Part shown: positions 24,015 to 33,042 of the stretch, piece after piece
Position numbering within the stretch: the first letter of the stretch is position 1
Layout of the letters: every line of letters begins with the position of its first letter
Source of the DNA: Celeribacter marinus
Lineage (GTDB): Bacteria > Pseudomonadota > Alphaproteobacteria > Rhodobacterales > Rhodobacteraceae
Assembly: GCF_001308265.1 (NCBI RefSeq)
Contig: NZ_CP012023.1
Location: forward strand, 1,998,932-2,062,931
Direction: 5' to 3'
Length of the DNA stretch: 64,000 nt
The notes under the pieces: generated by a model
Seen by the model: only the letters and a program-made list of their open reading frames with translations
Told to the model about the DNA's origin: nothing
Databases searched by the model: none
Translations under genes and position numbers: made by a program

Positions 24015-24252
24015 ATGGGCCTCCAATAGATTGCACGGCGCAGAATCACGAGAGAGCGCCATCGTTAGCCGATCTTTAGGCCAAGGGGGGCGCGGGAGCA
24101 AGGACGCGTGCTTGGCCGCGTGCCCTGAAAGACGCGATCCGCACCGCATGCGACCAAGGATCATCGGCGGCAATCGACAATTCGCGTCTTGAACCTGCCG
24201 GCTTGGGCGGTCATATAATAGGGTAACATCCAATCTGGGGAGACAGAACACC

Positions 24253-24567
24253 ATGTCCACGTTCGACGAACGCGAATCCGCCTTTGAAAACAAATTCGCC
24301 CATGATGCCGAAATGGTGTTCAAGGCTGACGCCCGCGCCAACAAATTGTTGGGTCTTTGGGCCGCTGAACTGCTCGGCAAAACCGGCGCTGACGCGGATG
24401 CATACGCCCTCGAAGTGATCAAAGCCGATTTCGAAGAAGCCGGCCACGACGATGTGATCCGCAAAGTTGCAGCCGATCTTGGCGACAAAGCCACGGATGA
24501 CGAGATCCGCGCCAAACGCGCCACCTGTCTCGCGACCGCCAAAACCCAACTGTTCGAAGAGCACTAA
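24253..24567 (+). CDS. ATPase inhibitor subunit zeta (DUF1476)
   Basis: A 104-residue helical protein of the DUF1476 family. In Paracoccus relatives this protein is the zeta subunit, which blocks ATP hydrolysis by the F1 ATPase. Seen here are the N-terminal inhibitory-type stretch [15 protein letters not shown] and four helices ending in [10 protein letters not shown]. It is a single-gene unit preceded by GGGGAGACAG and followed by a strong terminator. The nearby ATP synthase genes are not in the window. Confidence 0.9.
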   Translation: MSTFDERESAFENKFAHDAEMVFKADARANKLLGLWAAELLGKTGADADAYALEVIKADFEEAGHDDVIRKVAADLGDKATDDEIRAKRATCLATAKTQLFEEH

Positions 24568-24868
24568 ACCGACGGCTCTTAGAAGGCGCGCTTGAAGCGC
24601 CCGTAAAAACAAGACCCGCACTCATCTGCGGGTCTTTTGTATATTCGCGCTTTGCCAGACTGTTTTGGCGACCGCTGCCTTGCCGCTGATTGCGCAAACC
24701 TGCGCCCGTCACGCCGCAAACCTGTGCAGGGTCGTCCACCGCGCCCCGCTCACCTGCCCCTGCGCGCAAACTCTCCCCAAACGATCGCCCTCCAGTTAAC
24801 TCGATCTTCGCGAATGGATATCTATAGCTGTGTCTCAACATATCCCGTATCGGAGCACGCCACAGGCT
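24568..24868. other. Gap between zeta gene and MprF-like gene
   Basis: About 300 bases. It holds the terminator of the preceding gene and, further on, presumably the promoter of the MprF-like gene, which I cannot place. CGCAAACCTG occurs twice (near 24694 and 24715); nothing else is recognisable. Confidence 0.5.
24611..24638 (+). terminator. Rho-independent terminator after zeta gene
   Basis: AAGACCCGCA pairs with TGCGGGTCTT (10 bp, loop CTCATC), followed by TT. It begins about 44 bases after the stop codon. Confidence 0.88.
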
Positions 24869-26902
24869 ATGCGCCACGTTTCTCTTGACCAAAGCACCGT
24901 CACCGAGGTGCCCGCACCCAACCGTCCCATTCCGTCAGACGCCTCTTTCGTCGGGCACGGCGGGACGGGTGTCAGATGGCGTGACCTTGCGCGCAAACAG
25001 GTGATCCCGCTGGGGATGGTCGTGGTGATGGGATGGGTGTTTTGGGATCATGCTGCGGCGCTCGATCTTGGGGCTATTCACGCCGCAGCTCGTGATATCG
25101 CCCCTGCCAATTGGGCGCTATCGCTGGTCTTTGCCGCCATTAGTTTTTGGGCGGTGGGGCGCTATGATGCCGTGTTACATGCCCAACTCGATACAGGAAT
25201 TTCACGCCGCGCCGCGCGCCGCACGGGGATTGCCGCCATTGGCCTCTCGCAATTCTTGGGCTTTGGCGCCCTGACAGGCAGTTTGATCCGGTGGCGACTT
25301 TTGCCCGAACTGACCCTGTGGCAGTCGTTGCGCCTGTCGGGGGCGGTGGCGCTGTCGTTTTTGGCAGGATGGGCAATTGTTGCGGCCCTCGCGGTATTGG
25401 TCCTGCAACCCGAATTGCCATGGATGAAGACATTGGCCACCCTTGCCATTGCTCTTGCCGGCACCATGGCCGCCCTCTCGGTCTACCCCCCCGCGCCTCT
25501 CGTGCGTATGCCGTGGCCGTCCTTGCGCACCATGGCCACGGTTGTGGGTCTTGCGGGGATCGATACCATATTCGCAGGGGCCACGTTTTTCATACTGCTG
25601 CCACCAGACGTTGCCGTCTCGATTGCACAAGCGATTTCGGCCTATCTGTTTGCCCTTGGCGCGGGACTCATCGGCTCGACCCCCGGCGGTGTTGGCCCGT
25701 TCGAGGCCACGTTAGCCAATCTGTTGCCCGCGATCCCGCTCGAAGTGTTGCTTGGCTCGGTCTTGGCGTTTCGCGCCGTGTATTATTTACTCCCTGCGGC
25801 GCTGTCAGCGGTGATTGTCGTGCTCGGGCCGCGCAAGTGCAACCTCGCCACAGAGCCGCGCCTTTTGCGTACGTCCCATTCGCCGTTCTTGCCGCCCGAG
25901 TTGGAACGCCAAGTGTTCTTTGCCCCCCGCGCCGAGGCCAATCTCTTGCGCACACGTGATTTTTCCGTCCTGCGCGATGACACCGACATCGCTGTGGCCT
26001 TGGCCGCGCCCATTGGACAATCGCTTGTGATGCTATCGGACCCTTTGGCGCGCACAGGATGCCCCAAAGCGGCCCGTGACGCCCTGACCCGCACCGCGCG
26101 CGACCGGTTCAGAATGCCCGCGATCTACAAATGCGGGCAGCGGATGGCCGCCTCTGCGCGCCGTGCGGGATGGGCCGTCATTCCCACCGCCGAAGAGGCA
26201 TGGATCACGCCAGAAACCTTTTCCATCGACGGATCAACCCGCCGCCAGTTGCGCCGTGTCTTGCGCAAAGTCGAGGAGGCACAGATCACCACATGCGAGG
26301 GCGGACGCGTCTTGCCCCTTGATGAGATGGACCGCGTGGCACAAGCGTGGAAAGAGGCACGAGGCGGCGAGCGCGGCTTTTCCATGGGGACATATCAACG
26401 CGACTATGTGACGTGCCAACGTGTGTTTCTGGCCTACCGCGATGCGCGCCTTGTGGCCTTTGTCACCTTCCATGAGACCCGCGCGGAAATGACCCTCGAT
26501 CTGATGCGCCAAACCGATGAGGCTCCCGACGGCACGATCCAACAGCTGATCGTCGATGCAATCGAGACTGCCAAGGCCTATGGGTGTCCGCGCGTCTCTC
26601 TTGCAGCCGTGCCATGGGCGGGGCCGGATGCAAACCCGCTGCTTGCGCGCCTGCGCACCAAGATGCTCGCAAAATCCGGCGCGTCCGGCTTGCGCCGGTT
26701 CAAATCCGCCTTTGGCCCCGAATGGGAAGTGCTCTATCTGGCCGCCCCCTCGCGTCTCGCCCTCAGTGTGGCGGCCATGGACATCATGCGCCGGATCACC
26801 GCGCCACCGCCAAAGACCGCCCCCAACCCGATGAAGGCAAACCGCTTTGCCACCCACCCCGTGTGGCACGCGTTCAAACGCCGCGCGCGACCGCCAAAGT
26901 AA
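24869..26902 (+). CDS. MprF-like membrane protein with aminoacyl-phosphatidylglycerol synthase-type domain
   Basis: A protein of about 677 residues. The N-terminal half has around eight membrane segments of the flippase type (LGFGALTGSLIRWRLLPELTLWQ and GLIGSTPGGVGPFEATL are typical of this family). The C-terminal half is a DUF2156/GNAT-like domain (LVMLSDPLA, RRQLRRVLRKVEEA, GCPRVSLAAVPWAG). MprF proteins transfer lysine or another amino acid from tRNA to phosphatidylglycerol and flip the product outward, lowering surface charge. It is shorter than full MprF (~840), with fewer membrane helices. The start is uncertain: ATG 24869 or GTG 24830. Confidence 0.85.
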   Translation: MRHVSLDQSTVTEVPAPNRPIPSDASFVGHGGTGVRWRDLARKQVIPLGMVVVMGWVFWDHAAALDLGAIHAAARDIAPANWALSLVFAAISFWAVGRYDAVLHAQLDTGISRRAARRTGIAAIGLSQFLGFGALTGSLIRWRLLPELTLWQSLRLSGAVALSFLAGWAIVAALAVLVLQPELPWMKTLATLAIALAGTMAALSVYPPAPLVRMPWPSLRTMATVVGLAGIDTIFAGATFFILLPPDVAVSIAQAISAYLFALGAGLIGSTPGGVGPFEATLANLLPAIPLEVLLGSVLAFRAVYYLLPAALSAVIVVLGPRKCNLATEPRLLRTSHSPFLPPELERQVFFAPRAEANLLRTRDFSVLRDDTDIAVALAAPIGQSLVMLSDPLARTGCPKAARDALTRTARDRFRMPAIYKCGQRMAASARRAGWAVIPTAEEAWITPETFSIDGSTRRQLRRVLRKVEEAQITTCEGGRVLPLDEMDRVAQAWKEARGGERGFSMGTYQRDYVTCQRVFLAYRDARLVAFVTFHETRAEMTLDLMRQTDEAPDGTIQQLIVDAIETAKAYGCPRVSLAAVPWAGPDANPLLARLRTKMLAKSGASGLRRFKSAFGPEWEVLYLAAPSRLALSVAAMDIMRRITAPPPKTAPNPMKANRFATHPVWHAFKRRARPPK

Positions 26903-27051
26903 TCGACAGCCCACACCGGCACATACCCGCCTCATAATCGTTATGACGGGAATGAATTTGCCAAATCCGCTCCCACATGGCACATGGGCGCAACACTTAT
27001 CGGGTGCGCACCATTGGGTGCGTGCTCTTATCCACATTCGGAGACCCACCC

Positions 27052-28086
27052 ATGACCGCGCCCCAGACCACAGACGCCCTGACCAAATTGCTTGAGACCC
27101 GCGACTGGCTCTTGGCCGATGGCGCGACGGGAACCACCTTGTTCAACATGGGACTGGAATCGGGCGACTCGCCCGAGCTGTGGAATGTCGACAAACCTGA
27201 AAACATCGAGGCCTTGTACCAAGGGGCGGTTGATGCAGGCTCTGACATCTTTTTGACCAACTCCTTTGGGGGCACCGCCGCGCGCCTCAAACTGCACCAA
27301 TCCGAAGACCGCGTATTTGAATTGAACAAAGCCGCCGCAGCGATTGGCCGTAAAGTCGCAGACGCCGCGGGACGCCCCGTCATCGTAGCCGGATCCATGG
27401 GACCAACAGGCGAAATCATGGAACCGATGGGCACATTGACCTACGATGCGGCTGTCGAGATGTTCTATGAACAAGCCAAGGGGCTCAAAGCGGGCGGCGC
27501 AGATGTCGCATGGATCGAGACGATTTCTGCCCCCGAGGAATACACCGCCGCCGCCGAAGGTGCCGCAAAAGCGGGCCTTGCGTGGGTCGGCACCATGTCG
27601 TTTGACACCGCTGGACGCACCATGATGGGCGTCACATCGGCGCAATTGTCCGATATGGTTGAGAAACTGCCAACGCCCCCCGTGGCTTACGGCGCCAACT
27701 GTGGCACGGGGTCGTCCGATCTAATGCGCACTGTGCTTGGCTTTGCCGCCCAAGGCCACGACCGCCCGATCATTGCCAAAGGCAACGCAGGCATTCCACG
27801 CTATATGGACGGCCATATCCACTATGATGGCACCCCCGAATTGATGGCAGACTACGCCTGTCTGGCACGCGATGCGGGTGCGCGGATTATTGGCGGATGT
27901 TGCGGCACCACGCCCGAGCATCTGGTGGCAATGAAAGCCGCGTTGGAAACCCGCCCACGCGGCGAACGTCCAACGCTCGAGCAAATTGTTGAAACGCTTG
28001 GCGGGTTTTCCTCGGCCTCGGATGGCACCGACGACAAGGGGCCCGCTGCGCGCGAACGCACGGGACGCCGCGGTCGCCGTAGCTAA
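27052..28086 (+). CDS. bmt: Homocysteine S-methyltransferase (MetH/BHMT family) of a corrinoid-linked operon
   Basis: A 344-residue zinc-dependent methyltransferase that methylates homocysteine to methionine. The barrel begins LLADGATGTTLFNMGL; zinc ligands are C217 in GANCGTGSSD and C283/C284 in IGGCCGTTPEH. The start at 27052 follows GGAGA. Alphaproteobacterial relatives are named betaine-homocysteine methyltransferase, but the next gene is a MetH-like corrinoid protein. It may therefore be the homocysteine half of a split methionine synthase that uses a corrinoid methyl group. The symbol reflects the usual family name and is not certain. Confidence 0.85.
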   Translation: MTAPQTTDALTKLLETRDWLLADGATGTTLFNMGLESGDSPELWNVDKPENIEALYQGAVDAGSDIFLTNSFGGTAARLKLHQSEDRVFELNKAAAAIGRKVADAAGRPVIVAGSMGPTGEIMEPMGTLTYDAAVEMFYEQAKGLKAGGADVAWIETISAPEEYTAAAEGAAKAGLAWVGTMSFDTAGRTMMGVTSAQLSDMVEKLPTPPVAYGANCGTGSSDLMRTVLGFAAQGHDRPIIAKGNAGIPRYMDGHIHYDGTPELMADYACLARDAGARIIGGCCGTTPEHLVAMKAALETRPRGERPTLEQIVETLGGFSSASDGTDDKGPAARERTGRRGRRS

Positions 28087-28162
28087 TTGATTGATGTGGC
28101 GGGACGACTGTTCCGCTTTCCCTCCTGACGACACCGCAAAGCGGGCGCAAAAGGATACGCAC

Positions 28163-28858
28163 ATGTCTGACGACAACGACGATCTGGTCCTCTCTAACCT
28201 CAACGATGCCGATCTGTGCGAACAGATGATGGACGACCTGTATGACGGTCTCAAAGAAGAGATCGAAGAGGGCGTGCGCATCTTGTTGGACCGCAAATGG
28301 ACCCCCTACGACATCCTGACCAAATCCTTGGTCGCAGGGATGCAGATCGTGGGCAATGATTTCCGTGATGGAATTCTATTCGTCCCCGAAGTGCTCAAAG
28401 CCGCGCAAGCCATGAAGGGCGGCATGTTCATCCTCAAGCCGCTGCTTGTTGAAACTGGCGCGCCAAAGATGGGCAAAATGGTCATCGGCACGGTCAAGGG
28501 CGACATTCACGACATCGGCAAAAACCTCGTCGCGATGATGATGGAGGGGGCCGGTTTCGAAATCATCGACCTTGGGATCAACACCGAAGCGTCCGAATAC
28601 ATCGGCACGGCAGAGGCCGAAGGTGCGGATATTATTGGCATGTCTGCCCTTTTGACCACCACCATGCCCTATATGAAAACCGTGATCGAGAGCCTGAAAT
28701 CCCAAGGGCTGCGCGACAAATACATCGTGCTGTGTGGTGGCGCGCCCCTGAACGAGGAATTCGGTAGGGCCATCGGCGCGGATGCCTATTGCGATGATGC
28801 GGCGATTGCGGTCGAGACTGCCAAACGCCTGATCGCGGCCCGCCAACCACAGGCGTGA
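28163..28858 (+). CDS. Corrinoid (B12-binding) methyl carrier protein
   Basis: A 231-residue cobalamin-binding protein like the MetH B12 module and MtbC/MtaC. A helical cap (~15-100) is followed by the B12 domain with the base-off ligand motif GDIHDIGKN (D114, H116, G119), DLGINT, MSALLTTTMPYMK and CGGAPL. It should shuttle a methyl group on cobalamin, most simply to homocysteine through the methyltransferase encoded just upstream. No MTHF-binding or reactivation domain is attached. Its TGA overlaps the GTG start of the DUF1638 gene, so the two are coupled. Confidence 0.93.
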   Translation: MSDDNDDLVLSNLNDADLCEQMMDDLYDGLKEEIEEGVRILLDRKWTPYDILTKSLVAGMQIVGNDFRDGILFVPEVLKAAQAMKGGMFILKPLLVETGAPKMGKMVIGTVKGDIHDIGKNLVAMMMEGAGFEIIDLGINTEASEYIGTAEAEGADIIGMSALLTTTMPYMKTVIESLKSQGLRDKYIVLCGGAPLNEEFGRAIGADAYCDDAAIAVETAKRLIAARQPQA

Positions 28859-29490
28859 GCGCGCATTCGGACATAAGCGACGAGGCCCTGCGCGAGCGGG
28901 GCCTTGTGCGTTTTGGGGCGGGCAAAACGCTTGTCATCGCGTGCGGCGCGCTGGCCCGCGAAGTCCTCGCCCTGATCGAGGCCAACGGGCTATCGCATCT
29001 AACCCTCACCTGTCTGCCCGCCATTCTGCACAATACGCCCGACAAAATCACCCCCGCTGTTGAGGCCACGATCCTCAAACACCGCGCAGATTATGATCAC
29101 ATCCTTGTCGCTTACGGTGATTGCGGCACAGGTGGGCAATTGTTCGATTTGTGCAAGAAATACGGGGCACAGATGATAGATGCCCCCCATTGTTATTCGT
29201 TTTTTGAAGGTTCCGAGGTGTTTGCGGCGCGCGGCGAAGTCACAAGTTTCTACCTCACCGACTTTCTCGCCCGCCAATTCGACGCCTTTGTGTGGCGGCC
29301 TTTGGGGCTGGATCGCTATCCCGACCTGCTTGAGATGTATTTCGGCAATTACGAAAAACTGGTATATCTTGCGCAAACCGAGGATGCGAACCTAACGGCT
29401 ACGGCACAGACATGCGCGCAAAGGCTTGGCCTTGCGTTCGAGCGCAGGGTCACAGGCTACGGCGATCTTGACCGGTTTTTGACACCCTGA
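28855..29490 (+). CDS. DUF1638 protein coupled to corrinoid protein
   Basis: A 211-residue protein of the DUF1638 family. It starts at a GTG that overlaps the corrinoid gene's stop. Conserved cysteines are seen in VIACGALAREV, TCLPAILHNTPDKI, GDCGTGGQL and APHCYSFFEG, a set that could bind a metal or a corrinoid. Members of this family are often found beside corrinoid methyltransferase genes in bacteria and methanogens. I infer a helper role in methyl transfer or cofactor handling; the exact reaction is not known to me. Confidence 0.88.
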   Translation: MSAHSDISDEALRERGLVRFGAGKTLVIACGALAREVLALIEANGLSHLTLTCLPAILHNTPDKITPAVEATILKHRADYDHILVAYGDCGTGGQLFDLCKKYGAQMIDAPHCYSFFEGSEVFAARGEVTSFYLTDFLARQFDAFVWRPLGLDRYPDLLEMYFGNYEKLVYLAQTEDANLTATAQTCAQRLGLAFERRVTGYGDLDRFLTP

Positions 29491-29506
29491 CAGGCCAGAG
29501 GCGGCG

Positions 29507-29917
29507 CTAGGCCGCCCGCGCCGCAGTTTCCTCAATGCGCTCAACCATCGCACGCAACCCGTTGGAGCGTTGCGCAGACAAATGCTCGTTAAGACCCAAA
29601 CGCGACAGCTCGGCCACGGCATCAACACCGCGCACCTCACCCACCGTCAGACCCGCGTATAATTCATGCAACACCGCAATCAGCCCTTGGACGATCATCG
29701 CATCAGACGCCCCTTGGAATTGAAATGTGCCATCCTCAACCGTGGGCACGATCCAGACTTGGGAGGCGCAGCCCTCGACCTTGGTCGCCGCAACTTTGAG
29801 CGCCTCATCCATCGCGGGAAACGCTTTGCCCATGTCAATCACATGACGGTAGCGATCTTCCCAGTCGTCCAGAAATTCGAATGTATCAACGAGGTCTTCG
29901 AAACGGGCATTGGCCAT
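29507..29917 (-). CDS. sufE: Cysteine desulfuration protein SufE
   Basis: A 136-residue sulfur acceptor that takes persulfide from SufS and passes it on for Fe-S cluster assembly. The acceptor is C50 in KVEGCASQVW, with the family hallmarks FLDDWEDRYRHVIDMG at the start and LGLNEHLSAQRSNGLRAM at the end. It is encoded alone, on the strand opposite to its neighbours; the suf operon is not in the window. Confidence 0.95.
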   Translation of the reverse strand: MANARFEDLVDTFEFLDDWEDRYRHVIDMGKAFPAMDEALKVAATKVEGCASQVWIVPTVEDGTFQFQGASDAMIVQGLIAVLHELYAGLTVGEVRGVDAVAELSRLGLNEHLSAQRSNGLRAMVERIEETAARAA

Positions 29918-30067
29918 GGTGGATCATCCTTTTTGCTTGTCTGACACATAATCCGCCACGACACAGACGTCCAGATGTGCACAGGCCAATACTGCGCCCC
30001 CTTTTCAAGGCGCGCCACATCCGTTACGCCTTTTGCAACGAGACAATTGTGGCCAAGGGGAAATCAG

Positions 30068-30571
30068 ATGCGGCGTCAGGTGTTACTTTGTGGACTGGTT
30101 GTGCTTGGCCTATCGGGCTGTGCCTCCCTTAGCTCATCCAACCTCAACCCTCTCAACTGGTTCGGCAAATCCGAGGCCGTGACCGCCACGACCGCAGACG
30201 GGCAAACCGCCGTTGTTCTAAAATCACTAGCCCCGCGCAAAGGATATCCCGCGTTTGTCGACACCCGCCCATTGGTGCCATCGGTTGCCGACATCACGAT
30301 TGCGCGCTCCACATCCGGCGCGATTGTCACGGCAACGGGCGTTGTGCCGACACTTGGCTACTATGACGCGCAACTCGTCCCTGTCGCCAATGAGGCGCAG
30401 GGCACATTGACCTATGATTTCCGCATCTCCGCGCCCGAAACCGCCCCCGCACTTGGCACGGCGCAACAACGCCGCATTACCGTGGCATATTCGCTGACCT
30501 TCCCCCAACTCGAGGGCGTCACACGGATCGTTGTGCGCGGTGCAGACGGATCGCGTCAAACCCGCCGCTGA
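30068..30571 (+). CDS. Predicted lipoprotein of unknown function
   Basis: A 167-residue protein with a lipoprotein signal: MRRQVLLCGLVVLGLSGC, lipobox LSGC, so it is likely anchored by C18 to a membrane in the periplasm. The start at 30068 is preceded by AAGGGGA. The mature part has a beta-rich stretch (DTRPLVPSVADITIARS, YYDAQLVPVANEAQGTLTYDF) and ends in a basic tail. I recognise the general type as a conserved Rhodobacteraceae lipoprotein but no function. It stands alone between sufE and a nucleoside hydrolase. Confidence 0.75.
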   Translation: MRRQVLLCGLVVLGLSGCASLSSSNLNPLNWFGKSEAVTATTADGQTAVVLKSLAPRKGYPAFVDTRPLVPSVADITIARSTSGAIVTATGVVPTLGYYDAQLVPVANEAQGTLTYDFRISAPETAPALGTAQQRRITVAYSLTFPQLEGVTRIVVRGADGSRQTRR

Positions 30572-30635
30572 GCGCTTTACATCCCAACGCGGCGTGGTCA
30601 CTGTGGACACTCGACCCACAGCCACGGAGCCGCAC

Positions 30636-31595
30636 ATGCCGACGACACACCCGAGCGATAGCGCACGCAAAATCATCATCGACACCGATCCCGGACAGGA
30701 CGATGCGGTCGCTATTTTGCTCGCCCTAGCCTCGCGCGAACTCGACGTGTTGGGCATAACGGCAGTCGCCGGAAACGTGCCGATTGCGCGTACAAGCGAA
30801 AATGCCCGCAAAATCTGCGAAGTTGCCGGACGCCCCGATGTCAAAGTCTTTGCCGGTTGCGACCGCCCATTGGCTCACACGCTTGTCACCGCCGAACATG
30901 TGCACGGCAAAACGGGTCTGGACGGGATCGAATTGCCCGCCCCCACGATGCCCCTACAAGAGCAACACGGTGTGGATTTCATCATCGACACCCTACGCGC
31001 ACAGCCCGCAGGCACGGTGACGCTGTGCCCGATGGGACCACTGACGAACATCGCCACTGCATTCACCAAAGCCCCCGACATCATTGAACGCGTCCAAGAG
31101 ATCGTGCTGATGGGGGGCGCCTATTTCGAGGTGGGCAACATCACACCCGCCGCCGAATTCAACATCTACGTCGACCCAGAAGCCGCTGATATTGTGTTTA
31201 AATCCGGAGTAAATCTGACGGTGATGCCGCTTGACGTCACGCACAAAGTGCTTGTAACCAAACCGCGCCTTGAGGCGTTTATGGCCTTTGGCAATCATGT
31301 GGGCGATGTGGTTGCCGGATGGCTCGATTTCTTTGAACGCTTCGATATCGAGAAATACGGATCGGCGGGTGGCCCGCTGCATGATCCGACCGTGATCGCC
31401 TATCTCATCGCGCCGCAGATATTTTCGGGCCGCTTCATCAACGTCGAGATCGAAACAGGATCGGAGTTGACGCGCGGCATGACTGTGGCCGATTGGTGGG
31501 GCGTGACCGACCGTGCGCCCAATGCGATGTTCATGGGGGACGCGGATGCGGATGCGTTTTTCACCCTGCTGACGGCGCGTCTCGCCACGCTTTAA
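30636..31595 (+). CDS. Inosine/uridine-preferring nucleoside hydrolase
   Basis: A 319-residue calcium-dependent enzyme that splits ribonucleosides to base and ribose. The N-terminal IIIDTDPGQDDAVAI supplies the calcium-binding aspartates; LCPMGPLTNIA, VLMGGAYFEVGN and PAAEFNIYVDPEAA form the rest of the site, with a late aspartate in GPLHDPTVIA. The ATG at 30636 gives the family N-terminus. It probably serves nucleoside salvage; the exact base preference cannot be told. Confidence 0.93.
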   Translation: MPTTHPSDSARKIIIDTDPGQDDAVAILLALASRELDVLGITAVAGNVPIARTSENARKICEVAGRPDVKVFAGCDRPLAHTLVTAEHVHGKTGLDGIELPAPTMPLQEQHGVDFIIDTLRAQPAGTVTLCPMGPLTNIATAFTKAPDIIERVQEIVLMGGAYFEVGNITPAAEFNIYVDPEAADIVFKSGVNLTVMPLDVTHKVLVTKPRLEAFMAFGNHVGDVVAGWLDFFERFDIEKYGSAGGPLHDPTVIAYLIAPQIFSGRFINVEIETGSELTRGMTVADWWGVTDRAPNAMFMGDADADAFFTLLTARLATL

Positions 31596-31634
31596 CCCCT
31601 TTACGCACCTAAAAATGGGGCTAAATGAGATCAC

Positions 31635-33038
31635 ATGACCGATTTTGACAACTCCTACGCCCGCCTGCCCGACCGCCTGTTTGCGCGTATCGATCCCGAT
31701 CCGGTCGCAGCGCCACAAATGATCTTGTTCAACGACGATCTGGCGCACTCTTTGGGTGTGACCGATCGGGACGCGGCGGTGTTTGCGGGCAATGTGATTC
31801 CTGACGGGGCCGAGCCATTGGCTCAGGTCTACGCCGCGCACCAGTTCGGCGGATGGGTGCCGCGCTTGGGCGATGGCCGCGCGATCTTGCTTGGCGAAGT
31901 TGTCACTGATCACGGTCGTTTTGACATCCAACTGAAAGGCGCGGGACGCACGCCCTATTCGCGCAATGGAGACGGGCGGGCGTGGCTTGGGCCGGTGCTG
32001 CGCGAATACATCGTCTCCGAGTTTATGGCCGCGTGCGGCGTGCCGACCACCCGCGCTTTGGCCGCCGTGGCCACGGGCGAGCGCGTCCAACGCGAACGCG
32101 CCTACCCCGGTGGGGTGTTGACCCGCGTGGCCGCGTCACACATCCGCGTGGGAACCTTCCAATACCTGACAGCACAAGACGACGACGAGGGGCTACGTCT
32201 GTTGGCCGAACATGTGCGCGACCGCCACTATCCACAGGCCCGCACGATGTTGGAGCTGTACAGCGCGATTGTCGCGGCCCAAGCACGTCTTATTGCACGC
32301 TGGATGGGTCTTGGGTTTGTCCACGGCGTGATGAACACCGACAACACCAGCATCGCGGGCGAGACGATTGACTACGGCCCCTGCGCCTTTATCGACGCCT
32401 ATACGCCCTCCGCGCGCTATTCCTCCATCGACCAATATGGTCGCTATGCCTTTGATCAACAGGCCAATATTGCCGGCTGGAACCTCGCCCAACTTGGGAC
32501 ATGCTTTGTCGGTATGATGACGCAGGAAACAGGCAGTCAAGACGCCGCGATTGAGGCGCTCACAGGCGTGTTAAACGGCTTTCCCGCCCTGTATCACGCC
32601 GCGTGGCGCGATGTGTTCGCGGCCAAGCTTGGGATCGCGCAGCCGCGCGACGGCGACGAAGATTTGGCACAAGATCTCTTGAGCCTCATGGCCGCGACTG
32701 GTGCGGATTTCACCAATGTGTTTGCGCGGTTGGGCAGCGATAAAGCCCGCGACGAATTCACTGACCGGCCTGCATTTGATGCATGGAATGCGCGGTGGAA
32801 CGCACGGGTGGACAGCGCGCCGGACCGCGCCGCAATGGCGCGCGCTAACCCACAGGTAATTCCACGCACACACCGTTTGGAAGAGGCGATTATGGCCGCA
32901 ACAGACGGCGATTTTAGCAAGGCACACCGCTTGGCCCGCGTTCTGGTCACACCATTTGATGTCGCGGACGCCGACCGCGATCTGATGGCCCCGCCCACCC
33001 GCGCCGAGATCGTCCCCGCCACATTTTGCGGCACATAA
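31635..33038 (+). CDS. selO: Protein adenylyltransferase SelO (YdiU)
   Basis: A 467-residue pseudokinase-fold enzyme that transfers AMP to Ser, Thr or Tyr of target proteins, linked to oxidative-stress response in the family. The nucleotide-binding lysine is in FDIQLKGAGRTPYSR, the conserved glutamate in LGPVLREYIVSEFMA, the catalytic loop is VHGVMNTDNTSI and the metal site DYGPCAFID. The C-terminus ends FCGT; its cysteine corresponds to the selenocysteine region of eukaryotic SelO. It begins 39 bases after the nucleoside hydrolase and may share its transcript. Confidence 0.95.
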   Translation: MTDFDNSYARLPDRLFARIDPDPVAAPQMILFNDDLAHSLGVTDRDAAVFAGNVIPDGAEPLAQVYAAHQFGGWVPRLGDGRAILLGEVVTDHGRFDIQLKGAGRTPYSRNGDGRAWLGPVLREYIVSEFMAACGVPTTRALAAVATGERVQRERAYPGGVLTRVAASHIRVGTFQYLTAQDDDEGLRLLAEHVRDRHYPQARTMLELYSAIVAAQARLIARWMGLGFVHGVMNTDNTSIAGETIDYGPCAFIDAYTPSARYSSIDQYGRYAFDQQANIAGWNLAQLGTCFVGMMTQETGSQDAAIEALTGVLNGFPALYHAAWRDVFAAKLGIAQPRDGDEDLAQDLLSLMAATGADFTNVFARLGSDKARDEFTDRPAFDAWNARWNARVDSAPDRAAMARANPQVIPRTHRLEEAIMAATDGDFSKAHRLARVLVTPFDVADADRDLMAPPTRAEIVPATFCGT

Positions 33039-33042
33039 CCGG

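Noticed and set aside
26903..27051. Possible SAM or cobalamin riboswitch before the homocysteine methyltransferase
   Set aside because: I looked for SAM-II, SAH and cobalamin box patterns and found only short local hairpins such as GGTGCGCACC; not enough to call a riboswitch. A covariance-model search would decide.
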